Of a stretch of 64,000 bases of DNA, positions 8,201 through 15,791 are shown in pieces. Origin of the DNA: Roseateles koreensis (lineage in GTDB: Bacteria; Pseudomonadota; Gammaproteobacteria; Burkholderiales; Burkholderiaceae_C); NCBI RefSeq assembly GCF_028595305.1, contig NZ_JAQQXS010000002.1, positions 310,001 through 374,000 of the forward strand. Reading direction: 5' to 3'. Below the pieces are notes generated by a model, which ran no database searches, was not told the origin of the DNA, and was given only the letters and a program-made list of their open reading frames with translations. The first letter of the stretch is position 1. Every line of letters starts with the position of its first letter. The position numbers and the translations under genes are program-made.

Positions 8201-11200
8201 TGCGAACTGGTGAGCGCATTGATCTGCGCCGTACTCAGCCCTGCCATCTGCAAGCTGGTCATCGCACCCCATTGGGTGTCAGACAAAAGGCCCAGGTTGC
8301 CGGTGCCCAAACTGCGCATCTCAGCGCTTGACAAGCTGGCCACCTGTTGCGTGGTCAACGCCAGCAAATCGCTCGTGCCAAGGCTTAAGAACTGGCTGCT
8401 GGTCAAAGCCGCCAAAGCGGCCGTACCCAGGTTGGCGATTTGCGTGCTGTTGAAGGCCTGCAACTGGGCGGCCTGCAAGACGTGAATGGCTTGCGTCCCG
8501 ATGGCCTGCATGTCCCCCAAGGTCAATTGCGCCAGCTGCGCCGTTTGCAGCGCTGCCGCGTCAACAGCACTGAGATGCTGAATCGCGGTGGTGCTCAATG
8601 CGGTAACCTGCTCCGGCGACAGCAATTGAAACTGGTGGGTCGTCAAGCTATTGACTTGCGTGCTGGTCAAGGCGCCCATCTGCGGCGTGCTCAACGCCGC
8701 CAAGACCCGGTCATTCAAGGCATGCAACTGCGCGGCGCCAAAGCCCTGCAATTGGCTGGCCGACAAGGCAGCAATCTGGCTGGTGTTGATCATGGCCACT
8801 TGCGCCACCGGCAAGGCGCCCAGGGCCGCTGTGCTGAAAGCCGCCAGCTGTTCGCCGGACAAGGCGTTGAACTGCGTGCTGTTCAAGCCTTGCAGCTGTT
8901 TGGCGGTCAAGGCGCCAACCTGGTCCAGGCTCAAAGCCGCCACCCCGGCCGCGCTGAGCTTGCCGAACTGGGCCATGCTCAGTGCCGCCAATTGGGCCGC
9001 GCTCATCATGGCCACAGTGCCGGCGTCGAAGCTGGCAATCTGGCTGATCGTGAGTGCGGCGATGTCGGCTGTGCTCAGTGCGGCGAATTGGTCGGCATTC
9101 AGCGCATGCAGTTGCGCCGTTTGCAGGCTCATGATGGCGCTGCTGCTCATGGCCTGCACCTGCTCGGGCCGCAAAGACTGAATCTGCGCAACGCTCAGCG
9201 CAGACACTGCCCCGGCCCCGAGCGCGTGCAAGGCGGCGGTGCTCAGGGCGCCGATCTGGTCAAGATTCAACAACTGCACTTGGTGAGCGCCGAGGCCTGC
9301 AGCCTGCGCGGTGCTGAGGGCGGCCAACTGATCGATCGTGAGTGCGCCAAACGCAGCGTCCGACAGATTGCGCAACTGTGCGCCACTCAAGCCCGCCAAC
9401 TGCGCGGTGCTCAAGGCCATGATGTCATTGCCGGTCAGCGCCGCGAGCTGCGGGTTGCCGAGCACCGACAAAGCATTGCTGCCGATGAAGTTCAGCTGAT
9501 CGGGTGTCAGTGCCGCCACTTGCGCGGTGGTGATGCCGGCAAACTGCCGCGCACTGAGCGCGCTCAGCTGGTCGGCATTGAGCACAGCCAACTCGGCATT
9601 GCTCAAATGACTGAACTGGCTGCTGGTCATGGCGGCGATCTGCGCCGTCCCCATCGCCGCCACGTGGGCGGCATCCAGGGCCAGCATTTGCGTGGTCGTC
9701 AGCGCCGAGATTTGCGCTGTACCCAGTGCGGCGAACTGATCGGGCGACAGCACGGCCAAAGCGGCGGTCGACAAACCGTGAATCGCCTGCGTGCTGAGCG
9801 CATGGATTTGCTCCGCCGTCATGGCACCGAATTGCCCGGCGCTCAGGGCTGCCGCGCCGTTGCTGCCCAGGCCCGCAACGGCCGCAGTACTCAAAGCCGC
9901 CAATTGGTCGCCCGTGAGCAGCTGGATTTGATGCGAATTCAAGGAGCCAAGCTGCGCCGAGCTCATCTGCGTCAGCTCGTCCGTCGTCAGGGCCTGGAAC
10001 GCCGCGTCGTTCAAGCCGCGCAGCTGCGCACTGCCCAGCGCCTGGAACTGATTCATGCTCAAGGCAGCAAAGGCGGCTGCGCTCAGGCCCGCCATCTGGG
10101 CACTGCTGAGGGCATGCAGCGCCGTTGTTGACAGCACCGCCACCGCGTCGGGCGAAAGGGCAGCAATCTGCGCGCTGCTCAGGGCCAGCATCTGACGGCT
10201 GCCCAAGGCCGCAATTTGTTCAAGGCCCAAACCGGCCAGGGCGCTGCGGCTCAGTTGCGCAAACTGGGTGCTGGTGAAGGCGGCCAGTTGGCTGGGCAGG
10301 AGGCTGTCGGCCTCAGCGGCCGTCAGGCTGACAATCTGGGTGCCGCTCAGTGCCACGACTTGCGCGGTGGTGAGCGCGTCCAGTTGATCGGCACTCAAGG
10401 CATTCAGCTGCGCCGACTTGAGCGCGTGGATAGCTTGCGTGCTCATCGCGGCCCATTGCTGGGCTGTCAAATCACCCAGCTGGTCGGCCCGCAGATAGCC
10501 CACTTCAAGCGCGCTCAGGCCATGCAAGGCGGCTGTTCCCAGGGCGGCCATCTGGTCGGCGCTGAGCTGCTGAATCTGGTGGCTGTTCAGCGCATTGAGC
10601 TGCGCCGAGCTCAAGACACCAAGTTGCTCGGGCGTGAGGCTGGCCAGCGCGGTATCGCTCAAGCTGCGCATCTGAACCGTACCCAAACCTGCCATTTGAG
10701 CGGGGTCGAGCGAAGCGATTTGTTCAGCACTCAGGGCGGCGAGTTGAGCGGTGCTGATGGCACGCAAAGCCCCGCTGCCCAGCGCGTGGATCTGGCTATC
10801 CGACAAGGTGGCCAGCGTCTGCGCGCTCAAGCCCATCAACTGCCGGGAGCCCAGCGCCGCCATTTGCGTGTCACTCAACACGTCAACCGTGCTTGCCGCC
10901 AAGCTGGCGATCTGGGTGCTGCTCAAGGCCAGCAATTGCGCGTTGCTGAGGGCCTGAACTTCGTCAGTGCTGAGCGCGGCAAGCTGCGCCGTGGTCAGTG
11001 CGGCCACCTGCGCCGTCGTGAGCGACTGCACCTGATCGACGCTCAATGACTGCAGCTGCTGGGTGGACAGGGCCGCCACGGTTCGCGTGGTGAGTGCCGC
11101 CAGTTGATCGCCCCCCAAGATATCCAACTGGTTCGCGCTGATGCCCACCACCGCCTTGGTGCTCAGGCCCGACAGCGCCTGGGTGCTCAGGGATTGCAGC

Positions 11201-11883
11201 TGGTCATTGCTCAAGGCCGAGACCTGGCTGCTGCCCAAGGCCGCGGTTTGGGCGCTGACCAACGCACCGGCCTGCGCCAGTGTTAACGCCTGAATTTGCG
11301 ATGATGACAGCACACCCACCACGCCTGAACTCAACGCCTGCACTTGGTCGGTGCCCAGCGCTGCCACGGTTTCAGCGCTCACCGCCTGCACCTGAGCGCT
11401 GCCCAGCGCATGAACCTGCGCGGTGCTCATTTGCTGAAAATTGGTGGCCGAGATGCCGCCAACTTGCGCGCTGCCCAGCGCCACAATGGCCGACGTGCCA
11501 ATCGCCTGAATGTGCGGGGTATCCAGCGCACCCAAAACCACATCCGACAGCGCAGGCGCCTGCTTGCTGGTCAGGGCGTGCAGGCCCACTGTGCTCAAAG
11601 ACGCCAATTGATCGGCCTGCAATGCGCCAAACTGGGCGCTGCTGAGCAAGGGCATGGTCTTATCGGTCAGACCGGACACCGCCGCATCGCTCAGGGCCGC
11701 CACTTGCGCAGGCGCAATCGCCGTCCAGCCCGCCAAGGGAATGGCAGCCACCTGGGCGCTACTGAGCGCGGCCATCTGGTCGTTGGTAAACGCCTGCCAG
11801 TCCGCCAGCTTGAGTGCGGCAATTGCCGTCAAGCTGAGTTGAGCGATTTGGTCTGTGGGCAGACCGGTGATTGCTGATGCCAT
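5218..11883 (-). CDS. giant octapeptide-repeat protein with C-terminal calcium-binding region
   Basis: The product is 2221 residues. Residues 1-1975 consist of 247 consecutive octads with consensus [S/T/G]-[S/T]-A-Q-[I/V/L/M/F]-x-A-L, in register from the initiator Met (MASAITGL). One unit only, SADLPLL at residues 1409-1415, has seven residues. Residues 1976-2221 are not repetitive and contain LALDLNGNGKIDNGSELFG and LDSNHDGKINAADAEF, EF-hand-like calcium loops found near the C-termini of large secreted adhesin/RTX-type proteins, then ELADVWF, also typical of that region. There is no Sec signal peptide because repeats begin at Met1; if exported, a C-terminal type I signal is the natural route, but no T1SS genes are adjacent. 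S-x-x-Q is a classical helix N-cap box, so each octad may be one capped short helical turn; this is inference. A GGAG lies 7 bases before the ATG. Function unknown. Confidence 0.85.
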   Translation of the reverse strand: MASAITGLPTDQIAQLSLTAIAALKLADWQAFTNDQMAALSSAQVAAIPLAGWTAIAPAQVAALSDAAVSGLTDKTMPLLSSAQFGALQADQLASLSTVGLHALTSKQAPALSDVVLGALDTPHIQAIGTSAIVALGSAQVGGISATNFQQMSTAQVHALGSAQVQAVSAETVAALGTDQVQALSSGVVGVLSSSQIQALTLAQAGALVSAQTAALGSSQVSALSNDQLQSLSTQALSGLSTKAVVGISANQLDILGGDQLAALTTRTVAALSTQQLQSLSVDQVQSLTTAQVAALTTAQLAALSTDEVQALSNAQLLALSSTQIASLAASTVDVLSDTQMAALGSRQLMGLSAQTLATLSDSQIHALGSGALRAISTAQLAALSAEQIASLDPAQMAGLGTVQMRSLSDTALASLTPEQLGVLSSAQLNALNSHQIQQLSADQMAALGTAALHGLSALEVGYLRADQLGDLTAQQWAAMSTQAIHALKSAQLNALSADQLDALTTAQVVALSGTQIVSLTAAEADSLLPSQLAAFTSTQFAQLSRSALAGLGLEQIAALGSRQMLALSSAQIAALSPDAVAVLSTTALHALSSAQMAGLSAAAFAALSMNQFQALGSAQLRGLNDAAFQALTTDELTQMSSAQLGSLNSHQIQLLTGDQLAALSTAAVAGLGSNGAAALSAGQFGAMTAEQIHALSTQAIHGLSTAALAVLSPDQFAALGTAQISALTTTQMLALDAAHVAAMGTAQIAAMTSSQFSHLSNAELAVLNADQLSALSARQFAGITTAQVAALTPDQLNFIGSNALSVLGNPQLAALTGNDIMALSTAQLAGLSGAQLRNLSDAAFGALTIDQLAALSTAQAAGLGAHQVQLLNLDQIGALSTAALHALGAGAVSALSVAQIQSLRPEQVQAMSSSAIMSLQTAQLHALNADQFAALSTADIAALTISQIASFDAGTVAMMSAAQLAALSMAQFGKLSAAGVAALSLDQVGALTAKQLQGLNSTQFNALSGEQLAAFSTAALGALPVAQVAMINTSQIAALSASQLQGFGAAQLHALNDRVLAALSTPQMGALTSTQVNSLTTHQFQLLSPEQVTALSTTAIQHLSAVDAAALQTAQLAQLTLGDMQAIGTQAIHVLQAAQLQAFNSTQIANLGTAALAALTSSQFLSLGTSDLLALTTQQVASLSSAEMRSLGTGNLGLLSDTQWGAMTSLQMAGLSTAQINALTSSQAANLSNNAVAGLSTLQWAAMGSQQLQALSTADMAALSSAEITSSTAAQWAAFGTAQMAALSGSELAQLSSTQLHGLRVDQVGALASGAMPSLSSIQLSGLTADQLAGMSTGQVSEFGAGALLGLNSTQMQGFSTAQIAALPTQTLHSLGSAQVLEFSSAEVQALGTAQIAALGAGLWPALSADLPLLSTVQLSSLTAAQLQNFSGADFQALSPTQFAALSSVAIGGLAVSEISMVSTAQLAAMTTGQMQALTGAQLGAMSNAQLESLNTAQLNALTGGAVGALTTDQLTVLGAGGVASFSAGVFSSLSSGALAMFTATPVAGLATDQIAALTVVQAPGLSTVELASLSAAQVEALTPTTLRALSTGQFLAFSGQQIGALTTAQLAMLSTTDMQLLSTNAMQALSALQVHAFESLQFQAINDRQLQALSPDSLAGLSTAALHSLNPTLFGALSAAQVGALTTAQIASLDPLQVQAIAPQALRALDMDQLAQMSSVQLESLSGAQLSQLLPQQMSAFTPAVIASLNNVQLQALHGEQLASFSPAQLAAISPYHLSGLSTTVLTSLSAYQLSGLNVAQVLALTADQMAALAPAQMPGLNANAIYAMSSTQFAELRPDQVAALTANQIASLNPSEIASLSTQHIVALEPAQLQALVPVQIAALTVQQVEALAPNHFAQFSTTQLAALGTAEISVLTGEQLNAMAAANVSALTQAQIGAMSTAELASMDMTHVAAFTGTQRESMNAAQLSALSGVSPLVLDLSGIGVQTVSAAHGTSFDINNTGHASQIGWVGSGSGLLALDLNGNGKIDNGSELFGTATKLANGHLADNGFQALAALDSNHDGKINAADAEFSHLKVWINSGNAGQTGQLVSLTDLGIVELDLGATTTHTVQNGNLIGLDSSYKTQDGTTHELADVWFAQGATTPGGTAHDAIPHLTDLLQSAAAPLPTAVSTTVSDLPTHDVHTAVVTDPLLNLAWVASHRRQAEEELHAAGRWLI
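5959..11883 (-). repeat. nested repeat: 24-bp octad units inside a 648-bp super-repeat
   Basis: Counting octads by hand shows that the variant units recur every 27 octads. Super-repeat 1 spans 11883-11236, 2 spans 11235-10588, 3 spans 10587-9940, 4 spans 9939-9292, 5 spans 9291-8644, 6 spans 8643-7996, 7 spans 7995-7351 (one codon short), 8 spans 7350-6703, 9 spans 6702-6055, and four further octads fill 6054-5959. Copies 3, 4, 5 and 6 start with NSHQIQQL, NSHQIQLL, GAHQVQLL and TTHQFQLL. Within each, position 3 lacks the Gln (GTAALHGL, STAAVAGL, STAALHAL, STTAIQHL), and positions 7, 20 and 25 are also often Gln-less. The period is clearest in copies 2-6 and weaker in 1 and 7-9. Confidence 0.85.
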
Positions 11884-12435
11884 TTAGAAACTCCGTGCAA
11901 TAGCCCTAAAGTTCGGGCCACGCTGTCCGATGAATCTAAATGGAGAGCAGCCTCCGCCATGCCCCGAAAAGAGCGGGCAAGCCGGCCTTTGTACAAATTG
12001 GAAACAATTGGGATGGGCGAAAAAACACCGCTTGAGCGGTATTAAACCGGCGCTTAACGCGGGCTAACGAAATACATTGACGGCAGCCACCAACTGTCCC
12101 ATCTGCGGCCAAGTGTAAATAACGCCCAATTTCACCGCCGTTAGACACACATGACCCCTCGCATTCTTTTCGGCCCCGCTGTGGGCTTCCGCCAGACTGG
12201 TCTGACACAGCGCGAAGCGTGCCCCGTATGTCACCACGCGGTGGCATCGCTGAAGAAAAAGAGGCAAACTGGAACATCAATTGTTTCAATTTCAGTGCGT
12301 CTTGCAAGCCTTCGCGCCCGAGTCCATTCAACGCAGTTTGTTGTCACGGCATCCGGCCATCATCGCGGCACTGCAGACTGGGGCTGACCATTGAAGTGCG
12401 ATTGACCGGATCGTGTTGTATCTACGGAGGAAAAT
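11884..12435. other. 552-base intergenic region between divergent genes
   Basis: The region separates the giant repeat gene (minus) from the amide hydrolase gene (plus). It contains a strong minus-strand intrinsic terminator at 12020-12040 and the ribosome-binding site GGAGG of the hydrolase at 12426-12430. Open frames here (for example 11936-12331 on the minus strand) have no recognisable protein character. No clear sigma-70 promoter could be assigned with confidence for either flanking gene. Confidence 0.6.
12020..12040 (-). terminator. intrinsic terminator inside the leader of the giant repeat gene
   Basis: On the minus strand ACCGCT-CA-AGCGGT forms a perfect 6-bp stem followed by GTTTTTT. 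It lies about 137 bases upstream of the start codon of the repeat gene and reads in the same direction. It could end a short RNA transcribed from the 12.1-12.4 kb segment, or act as an attenuator of the giant gene. Confidence 0.6.
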
Positions 12436-13551
12436 ATGCCGACAACCAGCTTCTACAAAACCCCCTTGGCCGCGCTCATCGCGACAGTACTCGTTTCAGC
12501 AAGTCCGGTGTCAACCGAGGCCTGCACACGGGCACTTTACGTTGCCAAGGATGGCACGGCCATCGTGGGCCGCTCCATGGATTGGGGCGAGGACATGATG
12601 TCCAATATGTGGGTGTTGCCGCGCGGCATGAAACGCGATGGCAGGGGCGGCAAGAACACGATCTCGTGGGAGTCGAAATACGGCAGCTTGATCGTGTCGG
12701 CATATGACATCGGCACGGCTGACGGCATGAATGAGAAGGGGCTGGTGGTCAACGAGCTCGCCCTTGTCGAGTCAAATTACGGCAAGCCTCCGGAAAGCGC
12801 CAAGGTGATCTCACTGAGCACGTGGCCGCAGTACGTGCTGGACAACTTTGCCACCGTCGCTGAGGCAGTTGCCGACCTGCGCAAAGAAAATTTCCGAGTG
12901 CAGACCGTCGTACTGGGCACGGGCCGCCCCGCCAACATGCACCTCGTGGTCTCGGACGCCACCGGCGACTCGGCAGTGTTCGAGTACGTCGACGGCAAGT
13001 TGGTGATTCACCATGGCAAGCAGTACAAGGTCGTAACCAACTCGCCCACCTACGACAAGCAGTTGGCCATCATGGAGTATTGGAAGGAAGCCGGCGGTCT
13101 CGAGAAGTCCCTGCCCGGCACCTCCCGCGCCGCGGATCGCTTCGTCCGGGCGACGTACCTGCTCGATGCGCTCCCAGCCGAGGCATCCCCGAAGTACATC
13201 AGCGGCACGCCTCAACAGAACTTCAAGTTCCAGGCGCCCATGTCCGTCATGTCGTTGATGCGCAGTGTCGGTACCCCACTGGGCTTTTCTCTTGAAGAAC
13301 AGCCTTGGGTTTCTTCAACAATTTGGCGCACGGTGAGCGACAGCACCAACCGCGTCGTGATCTTCGACTCGGCCATGGCGCCAGCCACGTTCTGGGTAAA
13401 GCTCGATGAGCTAGACCTGAAGCCAGGAGCCGCCGTGAAGAAGCTCAAACTGGCTGGCGGCAACACCTATAGCGGAAATGCCCTGAGCCATTTCGTCGAC
13501 GCCAAGCTGTTCACCTTCCAAGACCTGACCGACGTAGCTCCGGCGAAGTAA
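12436..13551 (+). CDS. secreted linear amide C-N hydrolase (choloylglycine hydrolase / penicillin V acylase family)
   Basis: The 371-residue product has a signal peptide ending SPVSTEA and then Cys30 (ACTRALYVAKDGTAIVGRSMDWG). In this Ntn-hydrolase family the Cys exposed by processing is the catalytic nucleophile, and the following R and D of GRSMDW are active-site residues. Later blocks GTADGMNEKGLVVNELAL, the Asn/Arg region and TIWRTVSDSTNRV also fit the family. Gram-negative members act in the periplasm on amide bonds such as penicillin V, bile-salt amides or N-acyl homoserine lactones; which one applies here cannot be told from sequence. A GGAGG sequence lies 5 bases before the ATG. The gene appears monocistronic, followed by the convergent rnpB. 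Confidence 0.88.
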   Translation: MPTTSFYKTPLAALIATVLVSASPVSTEACTRALYVAKDGTAIVGRSMDWGEDMMSNMWVLPRGMKRDGRGGKNTISWESKYGSLIVSAYDIGTADGMNEKGLVVNELALVESNYGKPPESAKVISLSTWPQYVLDNFATVAEAVADLRKENFRVQTVVLGTGRPANMHLVVSDATGDSAVFEYVDGKLVIHHGKQYKVVTNSPTYDKQLAIMEYWKEAGGLEKSLPGTSRAADRFVRATYLLDALPAEASPKYISGTPQQNFKFQAPMSVMSLMRSVGTPLGFSLEEQPWVSSTIWRTVSDSTNRVVIFDSAMAPATFWVKLDELDLKPGAAVKKLKLAGGNTYSGNALSHFVDAKLFTFQDLTDVAPAK

Positions 13552-13670
13552 TACAGCCCTTCATCCAAAGGGGCGCGGTGTGCTATTTCCACACGATTGC
13601 CGCGTGAGGACTTGTCCGCTCAGGTCGAACCAAACCGGGCGCTCCACGGGCACCCCTTCATCCATAAAAA

Positions 13671-14045
13671 GTGAAGCAAGTCGATAGGCCGGATTCTGTG
13701 CAAGCCTGCCTTCTTTCGAAGCCAGGCCCGTGACCGCCATTCCTCTTGGCCGGACATCGCTGCCCGGCTCGGTGCCACCTACCCGCCAGCTCTGCGAGCC
13801 GCATCAATACTGGCCTACTTGGTGTTGCTGCGCGTAGAGATTGCCCGTTTCACCCGACCCCGGAGGCTGCGCTTCCGGTCCCGCAAGGCGTTGAAACCTT
13901 GCACGTTTGATCGACTCGTCTCTGTTGCTCTAATCCTCGGCTCACGCCGGACAGCCGTTAGCTGCTACGCCGCTCTATGCAGTCCGGACCTTCCTCCAGT
14001 GCCATGTTTCCATGCTTGCACCAGCGGCGGTCTGACTTGCTTCAC
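13671..14045 (-). ncRNA. rnpB: RNase P RNA, bacterial class A
   Basis: On the minus strand the gene starts GTGAAGCAAGTC and ends with its exact complement GACTTGCTTCAC, forming the terminal P1 helix. Near the 5' end GAGGAAGGTCCGGAC is the conserved P4/CR-I region, and near the 3' end ACAGAATCCGGCCTATCGAC is the conserved 3' strand of P4. The length of about 375 bases is normal for proteobacterial class A RNase P RNA, which cleaves 5' leaders from pre-tRNA together with RnpA. Its 5' end is only 19 bases from the start codon of the divergent alkB. Confidence 0.96.
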
Positions 14046-14051
14046 GGTAGC

Positions 14052-14057
14052 ATTATC
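14052..14057 (-). promoter_or_regulatory. probable -10 box of rnpB
   Basis: On the minus strand GATAAT lies six bases before the mapped P1 start of rnpB, the correct distance for a sigma-70 -10 element. No good -35 at 16-18 bases is visible; TTGAAC lies 21 bases upstream. The element sits between rnpB and the alkB start codon. Confidence 0.5.
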
Positions 14058-14064
14058 GCCCACC

Positions 14065-14703
14065 ATGACCTTGTCCTTGTTCAACGAACCTTCAGCGCAA
14101 GAAATTGCCCCCGGCGTCTGGTGGCTGCGCGCCTTCGCCCTGCCGACCCTAACGTCTTTGCAGGACGGTGTAAATGAGGTGCTCGCCGCCGCCCCGTGGC
14201 GCCAGATGCAAACCCCCGGCGGCCAGACCATGGCCGTGAGCATGAGCAACTGCGGCCCGCTAGGCTGGGTGTCTGACCGTGCAGGGTACCGCTACCAAAC
14301 CCACGATCCCCTGACCGGGCGCCCCTGGCCACCCATGCCCCAAACCTTGGCGAACCTTGCCTGCTTGGCCGCTGAACAAAGCGGTTATGTTCAGTTCAAA
14401 CCCGACGCCTGCCTGATCAACCGTTACCTGCCCGGCACGCGCCTATCCCTTCATCAAGACCGGGACGAGCAGGACTTTTCTCAACCGATTGTTTCGGTCT
14501 CACTCGGCTTACCTGCCGTGTTCTTGCTGGGTGGCATGGCCCGCAGCGACAAGACGTTTCGCCTGCCTTTGAGCCATGGCGACGTGCTGGTGTGGGGTGG
14601 CCCAGCGCGCCTGCGCTTCCATGGCGTGATGCCAGTGGCTGAGGGCGATCACCCCGCGCTGGGCCGCATGCGCATCAACCTGACCTTTCGCAAGGCGGCA
14701 TGA
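14065..14703 (+). CDS. alkB: alpha-ketoglutarate-dependent DNA dealkylase AlkB
   Basis: The 212-residue product has the AlkB iron site: His130-x-Asp132 in SLHQDRDEQDF and His186 in LRFHGVMP, almost the same numbering as E. coli AlkB (131, 133, 187). The C-terminal RMRINLTFR holds the 2-oxoglutarate-binding arginines, and NRYLPGTRLSLHQD is the signature block. It removes methyl groups from 1-methyladenine and 3-methylcytosine in DNA or RNA by oxidative demethylation. The open frame extends back into rnpB, but the ATG at 14065 gives the expected AlkB N-terminus. With rnpB starting 19 bases upstream on the other strand, the alkB promoter must lie within rnpB or transcripts must be nearly leaderless. 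Confidence 0.93.
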   Translation: MTLSLFNEPSAQEIAPGVWWLRAFALPTLTSLQDGVNEVLAAAPWRQMQTPGGQTMAVSMSNCGPLGWVSDRAGYRYQTHDPLTGRPWPPMPQTLANLACLAAEQSGYVQFKPDACLINRYLPGTRLSLHQDRDEQDFSQPIVSVSLGLPAVFLLGGMARSDKTFRLPLSHGDVLVWGGPARLRFHGVMPVAEGDHPALGRMRINLTFRKAA

Positions 14704-14735
14704 GGGGGTACTGACACGCTCAAAGCGGGGGCGAC

Positions 14736-15791
14736 TCAGTTCAGCGTGATCACCTCATCCTGAGCACCGGCTTGGCAGCCTGGGTCGATGGGGCGCCAGC
14801 CGCGATGAATCACGATGCGGTTCGCCGTCTGGCACAGCTCGACCCGGCTCGCGCCCGGCATCTGGGCTTGCACAAATGCCTCCAGCGAGGCCGGCATGCT
14901 GACCCGAAACTGCGGCTGCCGCAAATCCTCCAGCGGATGATCATCACTATGGATCCAGGGGATCAGCGCCCCCAGCCACATCAAGACGGGCCAGTCTGGG
15001 GCCATCACCGTGGGCTGGTAGTTATTCATGCTGAGCCAGCGCTGCGCGCGCGCACGGACCTCGGCACCCGGTCCTGCGCTTTGGCCCGTGCCGTCCCCTG
15101 CGTCAGACTTCACCGTCGAGTCCTCACCCGCCACACCGTCCCCGGCGGGTTCAGCCCAGGCCGAAGCCATCAGCTCCGCCACCCATTGATTGCAGTTTTG
15201 ATAACGCTGACTGAAGGGATAGGCGTTGGCACTGTAGCGGGGGCTGAGCAGTTGCAAAGACAGGCGCTTGTCCAGGGCCGCCCGCTCCAGCGGCAGGGCT
15301 TGCGCCTCGGGGAAGAAAACCAGCGACACATACGCCTCACGCGCGTCGTCAGCACCCAGTACAAAGCCGGCCAGCCCTTGGTCATAGAGGCGCGGCCGCT
15401 GCTCCTCGCAAGCGTAGTAGAGCTGTCGCACCGACCACGGCGCATTCCCGCTGCCCTGCAGGCTCAGGCCCGCATGCGAATAACGCAAGCCGAAGTGCGA
15501 CAAGTCCAGGCCCGAGCGGGACAACAACGCCACCCGCTGGCCCGACAGCGCCAACTCACGCCGCACCACGTCGGCCAAGCGCAAGAGATGGTCTTGGTCT
15601 CGCGCGTCAAGCGCTGCGGGTGTGCGGCAATAACCGATGATGTCAGCACACGCAGGTTGGACAACACACGAAAAAAAGGCGCTGAAAAACAGCGCCCTGA
15701 GCCAGCCTGAATTGGGCCGCCACATCCATATCAACGTCGATATCAACATCGGCCTCGAATCATCGCTAACCCCACAGCTCAACGGCCTCAC
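14736..15791 (-). CDS. DUF2145-family secreted protein
   Basis: The 351-residue product has an N-terminal signal segment (about residues 28-49, ending QPACAD) and then a stretch resembling DUF2145: YCRTPAALDARDQDHLLRLA, LSHFGLRYSHAGLSL and, later, QNCNQWVAELMASAW. The isolated His in SHAGLSL and Cys in NCNQW recall the His and Cys of NlpC/P60-like folds, but that is only a resemblance. The start is GTG at 15791, overlapping the stop of the upstream gene (GTGA), so the two are translationally coupled. An in-frame Met at residue 15 is another possible start. Function unknown; a periplasmic location is inferred. Confidence 0.65.
   Translation of the reverse strand: MRPLSCGVSDDSRPMLISTLIWMWRPNSGWLRALFFSAFFSCVVQPACADIIGYCRTPAALDARDQDHLLRLADVVRRELALSGQRVALLSRSGLDLSHFGLRYSHAGLSLQGSGNAPWSVRQLYYACEEQRPRLYDQGLAGFVLGADDAREAYVSLVFFPEAQALPLERAALDKRLSLQLLSPRYSANAYPFSQRYQNCNQWVAELMASAWAEPAGDGVAGEDSTVKSDAGDGTGQSAGPGAEVRARAQRWLSMNNYQPTVMAPDWPVLMWLGALIPWIHSDDHPLEDLRQPQFRVSMPASLEAFVQAQMPGASRVELCQTANRIVIHRGWRPIDPGCQAGAQDEVITLN

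Noticed and set aside
8440-10131. Long plus-strand open frame (563 codons) and several others opposite the giant repeat gene
   Set aside because: They are mirror frames of the octad repeats: the repeated codons lack stops on the other strand. They have Gln/Arg/His/Gly-rich low-complexity sequence and no ribosome sites or domains.
5959-11883. Possible relation of the octads to TAL-effector repeats, because both contain LTPEQ/LTPDQ-like words
   Set aside because: The unit here is 8 residues rather than 33-35, with no repeat-variable diresidue; the word similarity is a helix-cap motif found by chance.
13819-14064. Upstream extension of alkB into rnpB
   Set aside because: The added residues come from antisense RNase P RNA and do not belong to AlkB; the ATG at 14065 matches the family start and iron-site numbering.
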